The position numbers were made by a program, and so were the translations under genes. The notes below the pieces were generated by a model. That model worked only from the letters and a program-made list of their open reading frames with translations, was not told the DNA's origin and did no database searches. Below, in pieces: positions 42,345-52,386 of a DNA stretch of 64,000 bases (positions within the stretch are counted from its first letter, which is position 1; the number at the start of each line of letters is the position of its first letter). Where the stretch lies: NCBI GenBank assembly GCA_900129675.1, contig FSRD01000002.1, positions 372,001 to 436,000 on the forward strand. The letters are read 5' to 3'. This DNA is from Bradyrhizobium erythrophlei (lineage in GTDB: Bacteria; Pseudomonadota; Alphaproteobacteria; Rhizobiales; Xanthobacteraceae).

Positions 42345-43064
42345 TCAGTTGGTGACTTTCGCGCTGCTCACCAACGTCGGCTTCTCGATATAGTTGTCCG
42401 CAAAGATCTTCTTCAAATTCTCGACCTTCGGGATGTCGTTATAGGCAATATAGGGCTGACTCGGGTGCAGCGTCAGGTAGTCCTGGTGATAGGCCTCCGC
42501 CGGATAGAACGCCTCCAGCGGGCCCACTTTGGTTACGATCGGCTTCTTGTAGACCTTGGCGGCGTTGAGCTGGGCGATATAGGCCTCCGCGACCTTCTTC
42601 TGCTCGTCGGAGGTGGTGAAGATCGCCGAGCGATATTGCGTGCCCGAGTCCGGGCCCTGGCGGTTCAACTGGGTCGGATCGTGCGCGACGGAAAAGAAGA
42701 TCTGCAAAATCTTGCCGTAGGAGATCCTCTTCGGGTCGTATTTGATCTCGACCGATTCCGCGTGTCCGGTGGTTCCGGTGGAGACCGTCGAGTAGTCGGC
42801 GGTCGCCTTGCTGCCGCCGGCGTAACCGGACACGGCATTGACCACGCCCGCGGTGTGCTGGAACACGCCCTGCACGCCCCAGAAGCAGCCGCCAGCGATC
42901 ACCACGGTCTGTATCCCGCCGGCCGCCTGCGCGTCGGTGGCGGGGGCGGGGATGATGACGGCATCTTCCGCGGCAAGCGAGGGTGCAACGTTGAAGGCGG
43001 CGATCGCCAGTGCCCCGATGGCGGCGGCACACAGCGAAAGACGGCTGAATTGGCTACGGGACAT
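42345..43064 (-). CDS. msrA: Peptide-methionine (S)-S-oxide reductase, exported
   Basis: 239 residues. The signal peptide LSLCAAAIGALAIAAFNVAPSLAA is followed by the MsrA domain with the catalytic Cys60 in AGGCFWGVQGVFQHTAGVVNAVSGYAGG, GHAESVEIKYDP, FFSVAHDPTQLNRQGPDSGTQYRSAIF and a C-terminal extension AYHQDYLTLHPSQPYI. The export signal indicates action on periplasmic proteins, unlike the cytosolic housekeeping MsrA. The gene order msrA then msrB suggests a linked repair role. Confidence 0.93.
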   Translation of the reverse strand: MSRSQFSRLSLCAAAIGALAIAAFNVAPSLAAEDAVIIPAPATDAQAAGGIQTVVIAGGCFWGVQGVFQHTAGVVNAVSGYAGGSKATADYSTVSTGTTGHAESVEIKYDPKRISYGKILQIFFSVAHDPTQLNRQGPDSGTQYRSAIFTTSDEQKKVAEAYIAQLNAAKVYKKPIVTKVGPLEAFYPAEAYHQDYLTLHPSQPYIAYNDIPKVENLKKIFADNYIEKPTLVSSAKVTN

Positions 43065-43250
43065 GGTTTCCTCGTGGAGTGGTGGTGGGGGAGCAGTCTA
43101 GAGCGGGAGCCGCGTTTCGCAATCGCCGCGGCTCGCTCCGATGCCCCTAGATACGGAGAAAGGCGGGTTTTGTTACGGTCTGGAGCACACGCTTTCGTGA
43201 ATAAAACCACACCCGCACAAGGCCTTAGGGGGCGAGACGGAGCAACGAAC

Positions 43251-44360
43251 TCACACCACCACGGAGAGCCGCTTCGCCGCGCGTGTGATGCCGGTATAGA
43301 GCCACCTGGCGCGGCTGTCCTGGAACGCGAAGCTTTCGTCGAACAGCACCACGTCGTCCCATTGCGAGCCCTGCGACTTGTGCACCGTGAGCACATAGCC
43401 GTAATCGAACTCGTCATAGGGTTTGCGCTGTTCCCACGGGATGGTCTCGATCGCGCCGCCGAAGCAATCGCCGCGCACCGAGACCTTGGTCACCTTGTGG
43501 CCAAAGTCCTCATCCGGCGACAACCGCATGGTGATGATCTTCGACTTCGACTGCGCGCGCGATTTCACCCGCCACAGCCCGCCGTTGAACAGGCCCTTCT
43601 TGCGATTGTTGCGCAGGCAGACGAGCTTGTCGCCGGCGACCGGCAAGGGATCCTCAATGCTCTGCTTCTGCCGCACCCGCATGTTGTAGGCGCGGCGGGT
43701 GTTGTTGCGCCCGACCAGCACCTGGTCGGCGCTCATCACCCGATCGGGATCCAATTCGTTGCGCGTGACCACTTCGCTTTCGCCGTGGCGGCCGATCTCG
43801 AGTTCGCGGCCCTCGCGGATATCCATCGACATCCGCACGATCGGGTCGTCCTGCGCCTGGCGATGCACTTCGGTCAGCATCGCGTCGGGTTCGCAATCCG
43901 TGAAGAAGCCGCCGCCCTGGATCGGCGGCAATTGCGCGGGATCGCCGAGCACCAGGAGCGGACAGTCGAACGACATCAGATCACGGCCAAGCTCGGCATC
44001 CACCATCGAGCATTCGTCGATCACGATTAATTTGGCTTTCGAGGCCGGCGCGTCGTCCCACAGTTCGAAACTGGGCTGCTCGACGCCGGATTCGCGGGCG
44101 CGATAGATCAGCGAGTGGATGGTGGAGGCGTTGTCGCAACCCTTGTTGCGCATCACCAGCGCCGCCTTGCCGGTGAAGGCCGCGAATTTCACCTCGCCGT
44201 CGACCGCTTCGGCGATGTGCCGCGCCAGCGTGGTCTTGCCGGTGCCGGCATAGCCGAACAGCCGGAACACCGGCGGCGTGCCGTTCTTGCCGGGTTTGGC
44301 CTTGAGCCAGTCGGCAACGGCTTTGAGCGCGGAATCCTGATGCGGCGTAAAAATGGTCAT
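43251..44360 (-). CDS. RecD-like/UvrD_C-type ATP-dependent helicase (AAA ATPase)
   Basis: 369 residues of a compact superfamily-1 helicase: Walker A GYAGTGKT (residues 36-43), Walker B VIDECSMVD, motif III LLVLGDPAQLPPI, then the UvrD_C_2-type end YVLTVHKSQGSQWDDVVLFDE and LYTGITRAAKRL. It resembles the shorter RecD2/Dda-like helicases rather than full RecD or PcrA. It lacks RecB or RecC neighbours. The start is the ATG at 44360. Confidence 0.88.
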   Translation of the reverse strand: MTIFTPHQDSALKAVADWLKAKPGKNGTPPVFRLFGYAGTGKTTLARHIAEAVDGEVKFAAFTGKAALVMRNKGCDNASTIHSLIYRARESGVEQPSFELWDDAPASKAKLIVIDECSMVDAELGRDLMSFDCPLLVLGDPAQLPPIQGGGFFTDCEPDAMLTEVHRQAQDDPIVRMSMDIREGRELEIGRHGESEVVTRNELDPDRVMSADQVLVGRNNTRRAYNMRVRQKQSIEDPLPVAGDKLVCLRNNRKKGLFNGGLWRVKSRAQSKSKIITMRLSPDEDFGHKVTKVSVRGDCFGGAIETIPWEQRKPYDEFDYGYVLTVHKSQGSQWDDVVLFDESFAFQDSRARWLYTGITRAAKRLSVVV

Positions 44361-44563
44361 GGGATCTCGGCGGAGGGCGAGGCGGGCAGCGGAGCGCGGC
44401 CGCGACTCACACGCCACAAGCTAACCATTCGCGCGCTCCAATCAAGACGACTTCCGCGGCGCGGAATTGGAGTTTCACAACCGAGGCTAGACTTGGGCGG
44501 TACCGCGAATACACTGACCGAAAACAACAAACGGTCTGGCAAGCGGCCTTGGGAGCGAACGTC

Positions 44564-45772
44564 ATGAAATTCGGCATCTTCTATGAGCTGCAATTGCCGC
44601 GCCCGTGGGAAGAGGGCGACGAGCTCAAGCTCTACCAGAACGCGCTGACGCAGCTCGAGACCGCCGACCGCTGCGGCTACGACCATGCCTGGGTGGTGGA
44701 GCATCATTTCCTCGAGGAATATTCGCATTCGCCGTCGCCGGAATCATTTCTTGCCGCGGCTTCCCAGCGCACCAAAAAAATCCGGCTCGGCCACGGCATC
44801 TTCCAGCTGACCACCAATCATCCAGCGCGCGTCGCCGAGCGCGTCGCGGTGCTCGATCTCCTGAGCAACGGCCGCTGCGAATTCGGGATGGGCGAGAGCG
44901 CCTCGATCACCGAACTGACGCCGTTCGGCCGCGACATGGAAACCAAGAAGGAAGTGTTCGAGGAAGCCGTGCAGGCAATTTTCCCGATGTTCACCAAAGT
45001 CGGCACCGAGCATCACGGCAAGTATTTCGACATTCCCTTGCGCAACGTGGTGCCCAAACCGGTCCAGAAGCCGCATCCGCCGCTGTGGATGGCGTGCTCG
45101 CAATTGCCGACCATCGAACGCGCGGGCCAGCACGGTTTCGGCGCGCTCGGCTTCCAGTTCGTCAGCGCCGACGCGGCGCATGCCTGGGTGCACGCCTACT
45201 ACAACGCGATCACAAAACGGCTGAAGAAGCTCGCCGATTACGAGATCAATCCGAACATGGCGCTGGTGTCGTTCTTCATGTGCGCCAAGACCGACGAGGA
45301 GGCGCGGGCGCGCGCCGATGGCGCCACCTTCTTCCAGTTCGCGCTGCGCTATTACGGCCAGGGTCAGAACCGGGCGCGTCCGGCACCGGGCACTGTCAAC
45401 ATGTGGGACGAGTACAACAAGTGGAAGCGGGAAAATCCGGAAGCCCAGGAGGCGGCGTTGCGCGGCGGCCTGATCGGATCGCCTGAAACCATCCGCAAGA
45501 AGCTGCGCCGGTTCCGCAGCTCGCACATTGATCAGGTGATCCTGCTCAACCAGGCCGGCAAGAACAGCCACGAGCACATCTGCGACTCGCTGGAACTGTT
45601 CGCCAGGGAAGTGATGCCGGAATTCCAGAACGATCCCGAGCACGAGGCCTGGAAGAAAGGCGTGATGAGCGGCGCGATCCAGCTCGAGGAGATCGATACT
45701 GAGGCGTTTAGGGATCGTTACGGCAAGCTGGCGGTCAATGTCGCGCCGGCGCAGAAGGTCGCGGCGGGATAG
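44564..45772 (+). CDS. Luciferase-like (LLM-class) flavin-dependent monooxygenase
   Basis: 402 residues of the bacterial luciferase-like TIM barrel: MKFGIFYELQLPRPW, YDHAWVVEHHFLEEYSHSPSPESFLAAASQRTKKIRLGHGI, HPARVAERVAVLDLLSNGRCEFGMGES, and RKKLRRFRSSHIDQVILLNQAGKNSHEHICDSLELFAREVMPEF. Such enzymes use reduced FMN supplied by a separate reductase. The remnant of a flavin reductase follows 78 bp downstream (45851), so this was probably once a two-component system. The ATG at 44564 has GGGAG before it. The substrate is unknown. Confidence 0.88.
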   Translation: MKFGIFYELQLPRPWEEGDELKLYQNALTQLETADRCGYDHAWVVEHHFLEEYSHSPSPESFLAAASQRTKKIRLGHGIFQLTTNHPARVAERVAVLDLLSNGRCEFGMGESASITELTPFGRDMETKKEVFEEAVQAIFPMFTKVGTEHHGKYFDIPLRNVVPKPVQKPHPPLWMACSQLPTIERAGQHGFGALGFQFVSADAAHAWVHAYYNAITKRLKKLADYEINPNMALVSFFMCAKTDEEARARADGATFFQFALRYYGQGQNRARPAPGTVNMWDEYNKWKRENPEAQEAALRGGLIGSPETIRKKLRRFRSSHIDQVILLNQAGKNSHEHICDSLELFAREVMPEFQNDPEHEAWKKGVMSGAIQLEEIDTEAFRDRYGKLAVNVAPAQKVAAG

Positions 45773-45794
45773 GCGGTCTTTGCAGCACGAATCG

Positions 45795-45824
45795 AAAGGG
45801 CCGGCATTCGACGCCGGCCCTTTT
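45795..45824 (+). terminator. Intrinsic terminator after the LLM monooxygenase
   Basis: An 11-bp stem AAAGGGCCGGC/GCCGGCCCTTT, loop ATTCGAC, followed by a T tract, 22 bases after the stop. This is a strong Rho-independent terminator. Confidence 0.9.
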
Positions 45825-45850
45825 GTCTGGTGCCGATCCGATCGTGCTAG

Positions 45851-46221
45851 TTGGATCCCGCGGCCGCTGCCGTAAAACTGCGATCCACCGCCTTGCCGAC
45901 ATCCAGCGGTTTGGAAAGGCGGTTTACCGGCAAGGATGGCCTGAAGAGCGCCGACCGCTTCGCCGGCGCGGAATGGTCGACGCGTGCGTCCGGCGTGCCG
46001 CTATTGGCCGGCGCCCTGGCTGCGATCGATTGCGGGGTGGAAGAGATCGTCGAGCGGCATTCCCACGCGATCATCATCGGACGCGTGCTGGATGTCGAGG
46101 TCTCCGCGCGCAGTGCGGCGCTGGCCTATTGGCACGGGCAATATGTGGCGATCGATCGGGACCGAGGATGCGCTCCGGCTCGCCGAGCTCAGCGTCCCGA
46201 CCCGGCGTGTTGTGCGTTAGA
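45851..46221 (+). pseudogene. Flavin reductase remnant (C-terminal part, frameshifted)
   Basis: The frame encodes RRFTGKDGLKSADRFAGAEWSTRASGVPLLAGALAAIDCGVEEIVERHSHAIIIGRVLDVEVSARSAALAYWHGQYVAID, matching the C-terminal half of FMN reductases of the NtaB/HpaC-like family (FAG.EW, PLL.GALA..DC.VEE...H.I.IGRV). The N-terminal half with the flavin-binding region is missing, and near 46155 the frame breaks: the expected EDALRLAELSVPTRRVV is found in the next frame, as if one extra C were present. It cannot make a working enzyme. Confidence 0.75.
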
Positions 46222-46248
46222 CCCGGAAGGCTGCGTCGCCCGAGCGCG

Positions 46249-46623
46249 CTAGTCCATGATCGAAGTCAGCGACGCCGGCGTATCGATGGTCACGTTGCTG
46301 CCGCGCACGTTCTGCCATACCGCAGTGATGGTCTGCGGTTGGTTGCCCAGGGGAATGCCGACGACCAGCGTCGTCGGTACCCGGGCGTTGCCGTTCACAA
46401 CATTGTAGGTGAACCCGGCAATCACCGGCGAGAGCTTACCATTCACCTCAATGCCGAAACTGCCGCCTGGATAATTGTCGCCGCCTGCATATGGCCAGGG
46501 AACGTTCAGGATGATGATCGCGGTCGTCCCGACGCCTTCGGGAATGACCAGGCTGAGGCCGGGTATCTGCGTCCATGAAGATGAGTTCGTCGAATGTGTG
46601 CCACTGGTTTGGACATAGGCCAT
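46249..46623 (-). CDS. Unknown beta-rich protein
   Basis: 124 residues from the ATG at 46623, which has a GGGGGAG ribosome site: MAYVQTSGTHSTNSSSWTQIPGLSLVIPEGVGTTAIIILNVPWPYAGGDNYPGGSFGIEVNGKLSPVIAGFTYNVVNGNARVPTTLVVGIPLGNQPQTITAVWQNVRGSNVTIDTPASLTSIMD. It is Ser/Thr/Asn/Gly-rich, almost free of charged residues and of cysteine, with strand-turn-strand patterning, and has no signal peptide. Such a profile recalls lectin-like, phage-fibre or surface proteins, but no family is recognised. Its GC content is lower than that of its neighbours. Confidence 0.65.
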   Translation of the reverse strand: MAYVQTSGTHSTNSSSWTQIPGLSLVIPEGVGTTAIIILNVPWPYAGGDNYPGGSFGIEVNGKLSPVIAGFTYNVVNGNARVPTTLVVGIPLGNQPQTITAVWQNVRGSNVTIDTPASLTSIMD

Positions 46624-46809
46624 GATCGCTCCCCCGTTGTTCTTTTGTAGATTAGCAACAAAAGGTTGAGAAGCAAACGGATTCACGGAACAAAAACGAG
46701 AACATTCGGTGACCCGGAGCCGGTCAGGGGCGTTTGGCCGCCGTGGCCTTTTCAGGCTCCACGCATTAGAAGGCTCGTGGCTGCATCGGCATCGAAGAGA
46801 GATCGCGCC

Positions 46810-46908
46810 ATGGAACGCAAGCTCCTGCAAATCGCTTTCGCCAGCCAGACGCGGCGGGCCTTGCTGCGGCAGGTCGCAAGGCAGGCTCAACCCGGCGCGG
46901 TTACCTGA
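46810..46908 (+). CDS. Possible 32-residue leader or partner peptide
   Basis: MERKLLQIAFASQTRRALLRQVARQAQPGAVT, an Arg-rich amphipathic helix. Its stop overlaps the start of the next small gene as TGATG. On its own this would be weak, but the overlap suggests that it is translated ahead of 46908. It could be a coupling leader. Confidence 0.35.
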   Translation: MERKLLQIAFASQTRRALLRQVARQAQPGAVT

Positions 46909-47069
46909 TGAAACGTCTTGCGATCTGGGTATTCTACGGCGTCGGCGCGCTCGCCATCGCCTATCTGGCACTATACGCCTATGCGATGTTTACCGGCCGC
47001 GATCTGCACCTTGAGCCGGGCGATCCGATTCACATTTTCCGCAAGCCGGATGCGCCGAGTTATTCGTGA
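46908..47069 (+). CDS. Small single-pass membrane protein
   Basis: 53 residues: MKRLAIWVFYGVGALAIAYLALYAYAMFTG, then a hydrophilic tail RDLHLEPGDPIHIFRKPDAPSYS. One transmembrane helix with the positive N-terminus inside predicts an N-in, C-out topology. The short upstream reading frame overlaps it by one base (TGATG). The function is unknown. It is short enough to escape normal gene finding. Confidence 0.6.
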   Translation: MKRLAIWVFYGVGALAIAYLALYAYAMFTGRDLHLEPGDPIHIFRKPDAPSYS

Positions 47070-47091
47070 GGGGACGTTACGACTCCATCAA

Positions 47092-47183
47092 CGTCATTGC
47101 GAGGAGCACTTGCGACGAAGCAATCCATCGATCCACAAAAAGAAGAATGGATTGCTCCGTCGCAAGTGCTCCTCGCAATGACG
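47092..47183. repeat. Complete REP palindrome
   Basis: Two long arms, CGTCATTGCGAGGAGCAC...GCAATCCAT and ATGGATTG...GTGCTCCTCGCAATGACG, almost perfectly complementary, sit between the small membrane gene and the convergent flbD. Confidence 0.88.
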
Positions 47184-47196
47184 GCTGAAAGTACGA

Positions 47197-48576
<1,380 letters not shown>

Positions 48577-48629
48577 GATAATCTCCTGTCCGTCTGTTCG
48601 CGCCGCTCATGCGCGTGTCGTCAACAACG

Positions 48630-48980
48630 TTAGTTGCGTTCCGTCTTGATGATTTCCGTCATGGTCACGCCAAGCTTGTCTTCCACCAGCACGACCTCGC
48701 CACGCGCCACCAGCCGGTTGTTGACGTAGATATCGATGGCTTCGCCGACCCGGCGATCCAGTTCCAGCACGGTGCCGGGTCCGAGCTTCAGGAGCTCGCC
48801 GACATCCATCTTGGAGCGGCCGAGCACGGCCGAGACCTGTACCGGCACGTCGAACACGGCCTCCAGATCGGCGGCGATGCGCGAGGCCTGTTCGTCTTCG
48901 CTATAGGCGATGTCGTCGACCGGCCCCGGATTGGCGGCGTTGAGATCGGGCAGCGGAACCTGTGCGTCGGTGTCACTCAT
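48630..48980 (-). CDS. fliN: Flagellar motor switch protein FliN
   Basis: 116 residues. The conserved SpoA/FliN domain is seen in VFDVPVQVSAVLGRSKMDVGELLKLGPGTVLELDRRVGEAIDIYVNNRLVARGEVVLVEDKLGVTMTEII. It forms the lower C-ring that binds phospho-CheY and helps export. The short acidic N-terminus is normal for alphaproteobacteria. It lies between fliH and flbD on the same strand. Confidence 0.93.
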   Translation of the reverse strand: MSDTDAQVPLPDLNAANPGPVDDIAYSEDEQASRIAADLEAVFDVPVQVSAVLGRSKMDVGELLKLGPGTVLELDRRVGEAIDIYVNNRLVARGEVVLVEDKLGVTMTEIIKTERN

Positions 48981-48999
48981 GGCTCAATCCTCATGGCCG

Positions 49000-49623
49000 C
49001 TACCCGGCCTGATCGCGGGACGCCATATAGCGCCCGACAAGTTCGTTGATCTTGGCTTCGATGGCGGCGCGTTCCAGCACCACGCCGCCGTCGGCCCATT
49101 CGATCCGGCAGTCGCCGGTTGCGATCTCCGGCTCGGCCAGGATCACCAGCCGGCCCTCGAAGCCGCTCTGGGCGGCCTGCCGTTCGATCTTTTCGCGGGC
49201 GGCCTCGTAGAGCGAATCGTTGATGCGGACCACGAGGTGCGGCGTCGACACCAGATGCGAAAAGCAATCGGCGACCAGGGCGTTGATTTCGGCCAGCGGT
49301 TCGCCGGAAATCAGCTCGTTGCAGAGCTTGCGCGCGACCGCGACCGCGACGTCGACGGCTTCGGTCTCCATCCGGGTTTCGACGCCGGAGAAGCGCGTTG
49401 CGATGCCCTTGATCGCGATCCCGATCTCTTCGAGCGCCAGCGCGGAGCGGCGGTCGCTTTCCGCCTTTGCCTCGCGCTGCGCCGCGTCGTAGCCGTCGCG
49501 ATAGGCGCGGGCTTCGGCGGACGCGATCTTCTGCGCGATCTCGGAAGCCGTGGCGGGCTTCTCGCGCGCCTTGTCGGGCACTCCGAAGTCCATGTCGAAC
49601 AGAAATTTTGCGGGTGCGGCCAT
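49000..49623 (-). CDS. fliH: Flagellar assembly protein FliH (FlbE)
   Basis: 207 residues from the ATG at 49623, which overlaps the fliG stop (TGATG on the minus strand). The body is a long helix (EIAQKIASAEARAYRDGYDAAQREAKAESDRRSALALEEI) typical of FliH, followed by VARKLCNELISGEPLAEINALVADCFSHLVSTPHLVVRINDSLYEAAREKIERQAAQSGFEGRLVILAEPEIATGDCRIEWADGGVV, the DxRIEW-type end of the family. It regulates the FliI export ATPase. In Caulobacter the gene at this position is called flbE. Confidence 0.88.
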   Translation of the reverse strand: MAAPAKFLFDMDFGVPDKAREKPATASEIAQKIASAEARAYRDGYDAAQREAKAESDRRSALALEEIGIAIKGIATRFSGVETRMETEAVDVAVAVARKLCNELISGEPLAEINALVADCFSHLVSTPHLVVRINDSLYEAAREKIERQAAQSGFEGRLVILAEPEIATGDCRIEWADGGVVLERAAIEAKINELVGRYMASRDQAG

Positions 49624-50705
49624 CAGTACACCAGTTCGTCGTCGGCGCGGTTCTTGGTCAGGGTGATTTCGCCCTTGGCCGCCATGTCCTTGGCAAGATT
49701 GACCAGCAGCGCCTGCGCCTCGTCGACGTCGCGCAGCCGGACCGGTCCCATCGCCGCCATGTCGTCCATCAGCATCTTGCCGGCGCGCGAGGACATGTTG
49801 CCGAAGAAGAAGCTGCGAACCTCCTCGTTGGCGCTCTTCAGCGCGATGCCGAGCTTGTCCTTGTCGATATTCCGCATCAGCGTCTGCGCCGAGGCTGAGT
49901 CCAGCTTGATCAGATCGTCGAAGGTGAACATCAGCGCCTTGATACGTTCGGCGGATTCGCGGTTTTCCTCTTCCAGCGAGGTGATGAAGCGGGTCTCGGT
50001 CTGGCGGTCGAAATTGTTGAAGATTTCGGCCATCACCTCGTGGGCGTCGCGGCGGCGGGTCTGCGACAGATTGGACATGAATTCGGTGCGCAGCGTCTGC
50101 TCGACGCGCTCGATGACTTCCTTTTGCACCGCTTCCATCTTCAGCATGCGGCCGACCACGTCGAGCGCCAGATCCTCGGGCAGGATCGCCAGCACCCGGG
50201 CGGCGTGCTCCGGCTTCAGTTTCGACAGCACCACTGCGATGGTCTGCGGGTATTCGTTCTTGAGGTAGTTGGCGAGCACCTCTTCCTGGACGTTGGAGAG
50301 CTTCTCCCACATGTTGCGGCCGGCGGGACCGCGAATTTCATCCATGATGCCGGAGACGCGCTCGACGGGCAGATATTGCTGCAGCAGCCGTTCGGTGGCG
50401 TCGAACGTTCCCATCAGCGCGCCGGACGCCGACATCCGCGAGACGAATTCGAGCAGCAGGTCCTCGACGATGTCAGCCTCGACGGTGCCGAGCGTCGACA
50501 TGTGAATCGACAGCTCGCGGACCTCGTCGTCGTCGAGCAGCGCCCAGACCTTGCCGCCATATTGTTCGCCCAGCGCCAGCATCAGGATGGCGGCGCGCTT
50601 CGGCCCGGTCAGGGGCTTGCCCTTGGGCCGGCTGGCCTGACGGCTCGCCAGCGCCGAGATGACGGTGGTGATGTCGTTGGCGTTTGTGGTTTGCGGTACG
50701 GCCAT
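49623..50705 (-). CDS. fliG: Flagellar motor switch protein FliG
   Basis: 360 residues with the three FliG domains: N-terminal RAAILMLALGEQYGGKVWALLDDDEVRELSIHMSTLGTV, middle NYLKNEYPQTIAVVLSKLKPEHAARVLAILPEDLALDVVGRML with the EHPQ-like loop, and C-terminal ITSLEEENRESAERIKALMFTFDDLIKLDSASAQTLMRNID, KLGIALKSANEEVRSFFFGNMSSRAGKMLMDDMAAMGPVRLRDVDEAQ. The charged motor residues (R, D, E) that interact with MotA are in the last block. It links the MS-ring to torque generation. Confidence 0.96.
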   Translation of the reverse strand: MAVPQTTNANDITTVISALASRQASRPKGKPLTGPKRAAILMLALGEQYGGKVWALLDDDEVRELSIHMSTLGTVEADIVEDLLLEFVSRMSASGALMGTFDATERLLQQYLPVERVSGIMDEIRGPAGRNMWEKLSNVQEEVLANYLKNEYPQTIAVVLSKLKPEHAARVLAILPEDLALDVVGRMLKMEAVQKEVIERVEQTLRTEFMSNLSQTRRRDAHEVMAEIFNNFDRQTETRFITSLEEENRESAERIKALMFTFDDLIKLDSASAQTLMRNIDKDKLGIALKSANEEVRSFFFGNMSSRAGKMLMDDMAAMGPVRLRDVDEAQALLVNLAKDMAAKGEITLTKNRADDELVY

Positions 50706-50711
50706 GTCAGA

Positions 50712-52319
50712 TCACTCGACCGGTTCGCTGAGCCATTGACGAACAATGGAGGCAGTTTCGTTCGGATTTCGCTCGGCCAGTTCGCCGACCCGGTGCACGG
50801 CTTGCGCGTGGACCTGGCCCTGAACCTGGGCGACGTCGATCAATTGGGCGGCGCCACCGGGAATCAGAGCCTGGCCGGGCGCCTCCGCGGATTGAGCGTC
50901 GGTCAGCGCGGGTAGCGGGGCGGGGGTCGGGACGACTTCGGCAGCCAGGATTCGCTTGACCAACGGCCGGATCACCATGAACAGCACCACCAGGCCGAGC
51001 AGCATCATCACGCCGAGCTCGATGACGTACATGACGTCGTCCTTGGTGAATTGCAGCATGCCGAGCAGGCCGGTCGGCTCGGCCACCGGGGGGACGGCCG
51101 GTGCTTCGGCAAATCGGAGATTGACGACTTCGACCTGGTCGCCGCGTTTCTGGTCGAAGCCGATCGACGAGCGCACCAGGGCTGCGATCCGGTCGAGCTG
51201 CTCCTTGGTGCGGTCGGAATAGACCATCTCGCCTTTTTCGTTCTTGGAATAGCTGCCGTCGACCAGCACCGCGACCGAGATACGGTTGACCCGCCCGGCC
51301 TCGGTGACCTCGGTCTTGGTGGTGCGGGAGATCTCGTAATTGTTGGTCTCTTCGCTCTTCTTGCTCTGGTCGCGCGCCTGTGCCGCGCCGTTGTTGTTCT
51401 GGTTGCCCGGCAATTCATTGTTGACGGTGACCTGGCCGTTGGATTCGGCGGTCGCCGAGGATTCCTCCCGGGTCTGGCTGGAGCGCAGCACCCGCCCTTC
51501 CGGATCGAACTTGTCCGAGGTCTGGGTGACCTTGTTGTAGTCGAAGTCGGCCGAGAGCTGGACGCGCGCGCGCCCTGCACCCACCACCGAGGAGACGATC
51601 GCCTCGACCTGGTTGCGCATCCGCTTCTCGAAGGCCGTGCGGCGCTCGTCGCCGGCGGCGTTGTCGCCCTCGCCCGAGGCGCCGTCGGCGAGCAATTGAC
51701 CGGCTTCGTCGACGATCGACACCCGCTGCGGCTTCAGCCCGTTGACGGCGGAGGCGACCACGTGGCGGATGGCGCGGATCTGCTGCGGCTCCAGGCTGCC
51801 GCGCACCCGCACCACGATCGAAGCCGACGGCTCCGGCGTTTCCCGCGAAAACAGCGGACGTTCGGGCAGCACCAAATGGACGCGCGCGGCCTGGATGCGG
51901 TCGATGGCGCGGATGGTGCGGGCGAGTTCGCCCTCCAGCGCGCGCAAATGATTGATGTTCTGGACGAAGCTCGTGGTGCCCAGCGCGTCGGATTTGTCGA
52001 AGATCTCGTAGCCGACGCCGCCGCCCTTGGGCAGGCCGCCTTCGGCCAGCTTCATGCGCAGCCGGGTGACCTTGTCCTTCGGTACCATGATGACGGCGCC
52101 TTCGTTGCGTAGCTCGAAGGGAATCGCCTGCCGTTCCAGCTCCTTGATGATGCCGGAGGAGTCCTCGGTCGAAAGGTCGGTAAACAGGGTCGTCATCTGC
52201 GGCGTGGTGACGCGCATGATGACAAACGCGAAGAAGCCGAGCAGCGCGGTCGTCACCGCCACCATCGCCATCAACCGTGACGCACCCAAACCTCTCAGGA
52301 AAGCAACGAGACTTTGCAC
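50712..52319 (-). CDS. fliF: Flagellar M-ring protein FliF
   Basis: About 535 residues. Two transmembrane helices (MAMVAVTTALLGFFAFVIM near the N-terminus; YVIELGVMMLLGLVVLFMVIRPLVK near the C-terminus) flank the periplasmic ring domain with TLFTDLSTEDSSGIIKELERQAIPFEL, ARTIRAIDRIQAARVHLVLPERPLFSRE and ADFDYNKVTQTSDKFDPEG. The GTG at 52319 (or TTG 52322) follows a GGGGGCA ribosome site and gives MVQSLVAFLRGLG; an upstream TTG at 52361 lies too near the CtrA-like site. First gene of the fliF-flbD operon. Confidence 0.94.
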   Translation of the reverse strand: MQSLVAFLRGLGASRLMAMVAVTTALLGFFAFVIMRVTTPQMTTLFTDLSTEDSSGIIKELERQAIPFELRNEGAVIMVPKDKVTRLRMKLAEGGLPKGGGVGYEIFDKSDALGTTSFVQNINHLRALEGELARTIRAIDRIQAARVHLVLPERPLFSRETPEPSASIVVRVRGSLEPQQIRAIRHVVASAVNGLKPQRVSIVDEAGQLLADGASGEGDNAAGDERRTAFEKRMRNQVEAIVSSVVGAGRARVQLSADFDYNKVTQTSDKFDPEGRVLRSSQTREESSATAESNGQVTVNNELPGNQNNNGAAQARDQSKKSEETNNYEISRTTKTEVTEAGRVNRISVAVLVDGSYSKNEKGEMVYSDRTKEQLDRIAALVRSSIGFDQKRGDQVEVVNLRFAEAPAVPPVAEPTGLLGMLQFTKDDVMYVIELGVMMLLGLVVLFMVIRPLVKRILAAEVVPTPAPLPALTDAQSAEAPGQALIPGGAAQLIDVAQVQGQVHAQAVHRVGELAERNPNETASIVRQWLSEPVE

Positions 52320-52386
52320 CAACTGCCCCCAGGGATTCGGCCCCAAGGACCGACTGGGCAATTATTGCCTAGGGGATGGTTTCGAT

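Noticed and set aside
42219..44030. 603-codon plus-strand frame across msrA and the helicase
   Set aside because: It crosses two unrelated genes on the other strand and has the His/Arg/Asp-rich look of antisense translation.
45823..46578. 251-codon plus-strand frame after the LLM monooxygenase
   Set aside because: Its translation has no family likeness; the real remnant (flavin reductase) is in another frame of the same stretch.
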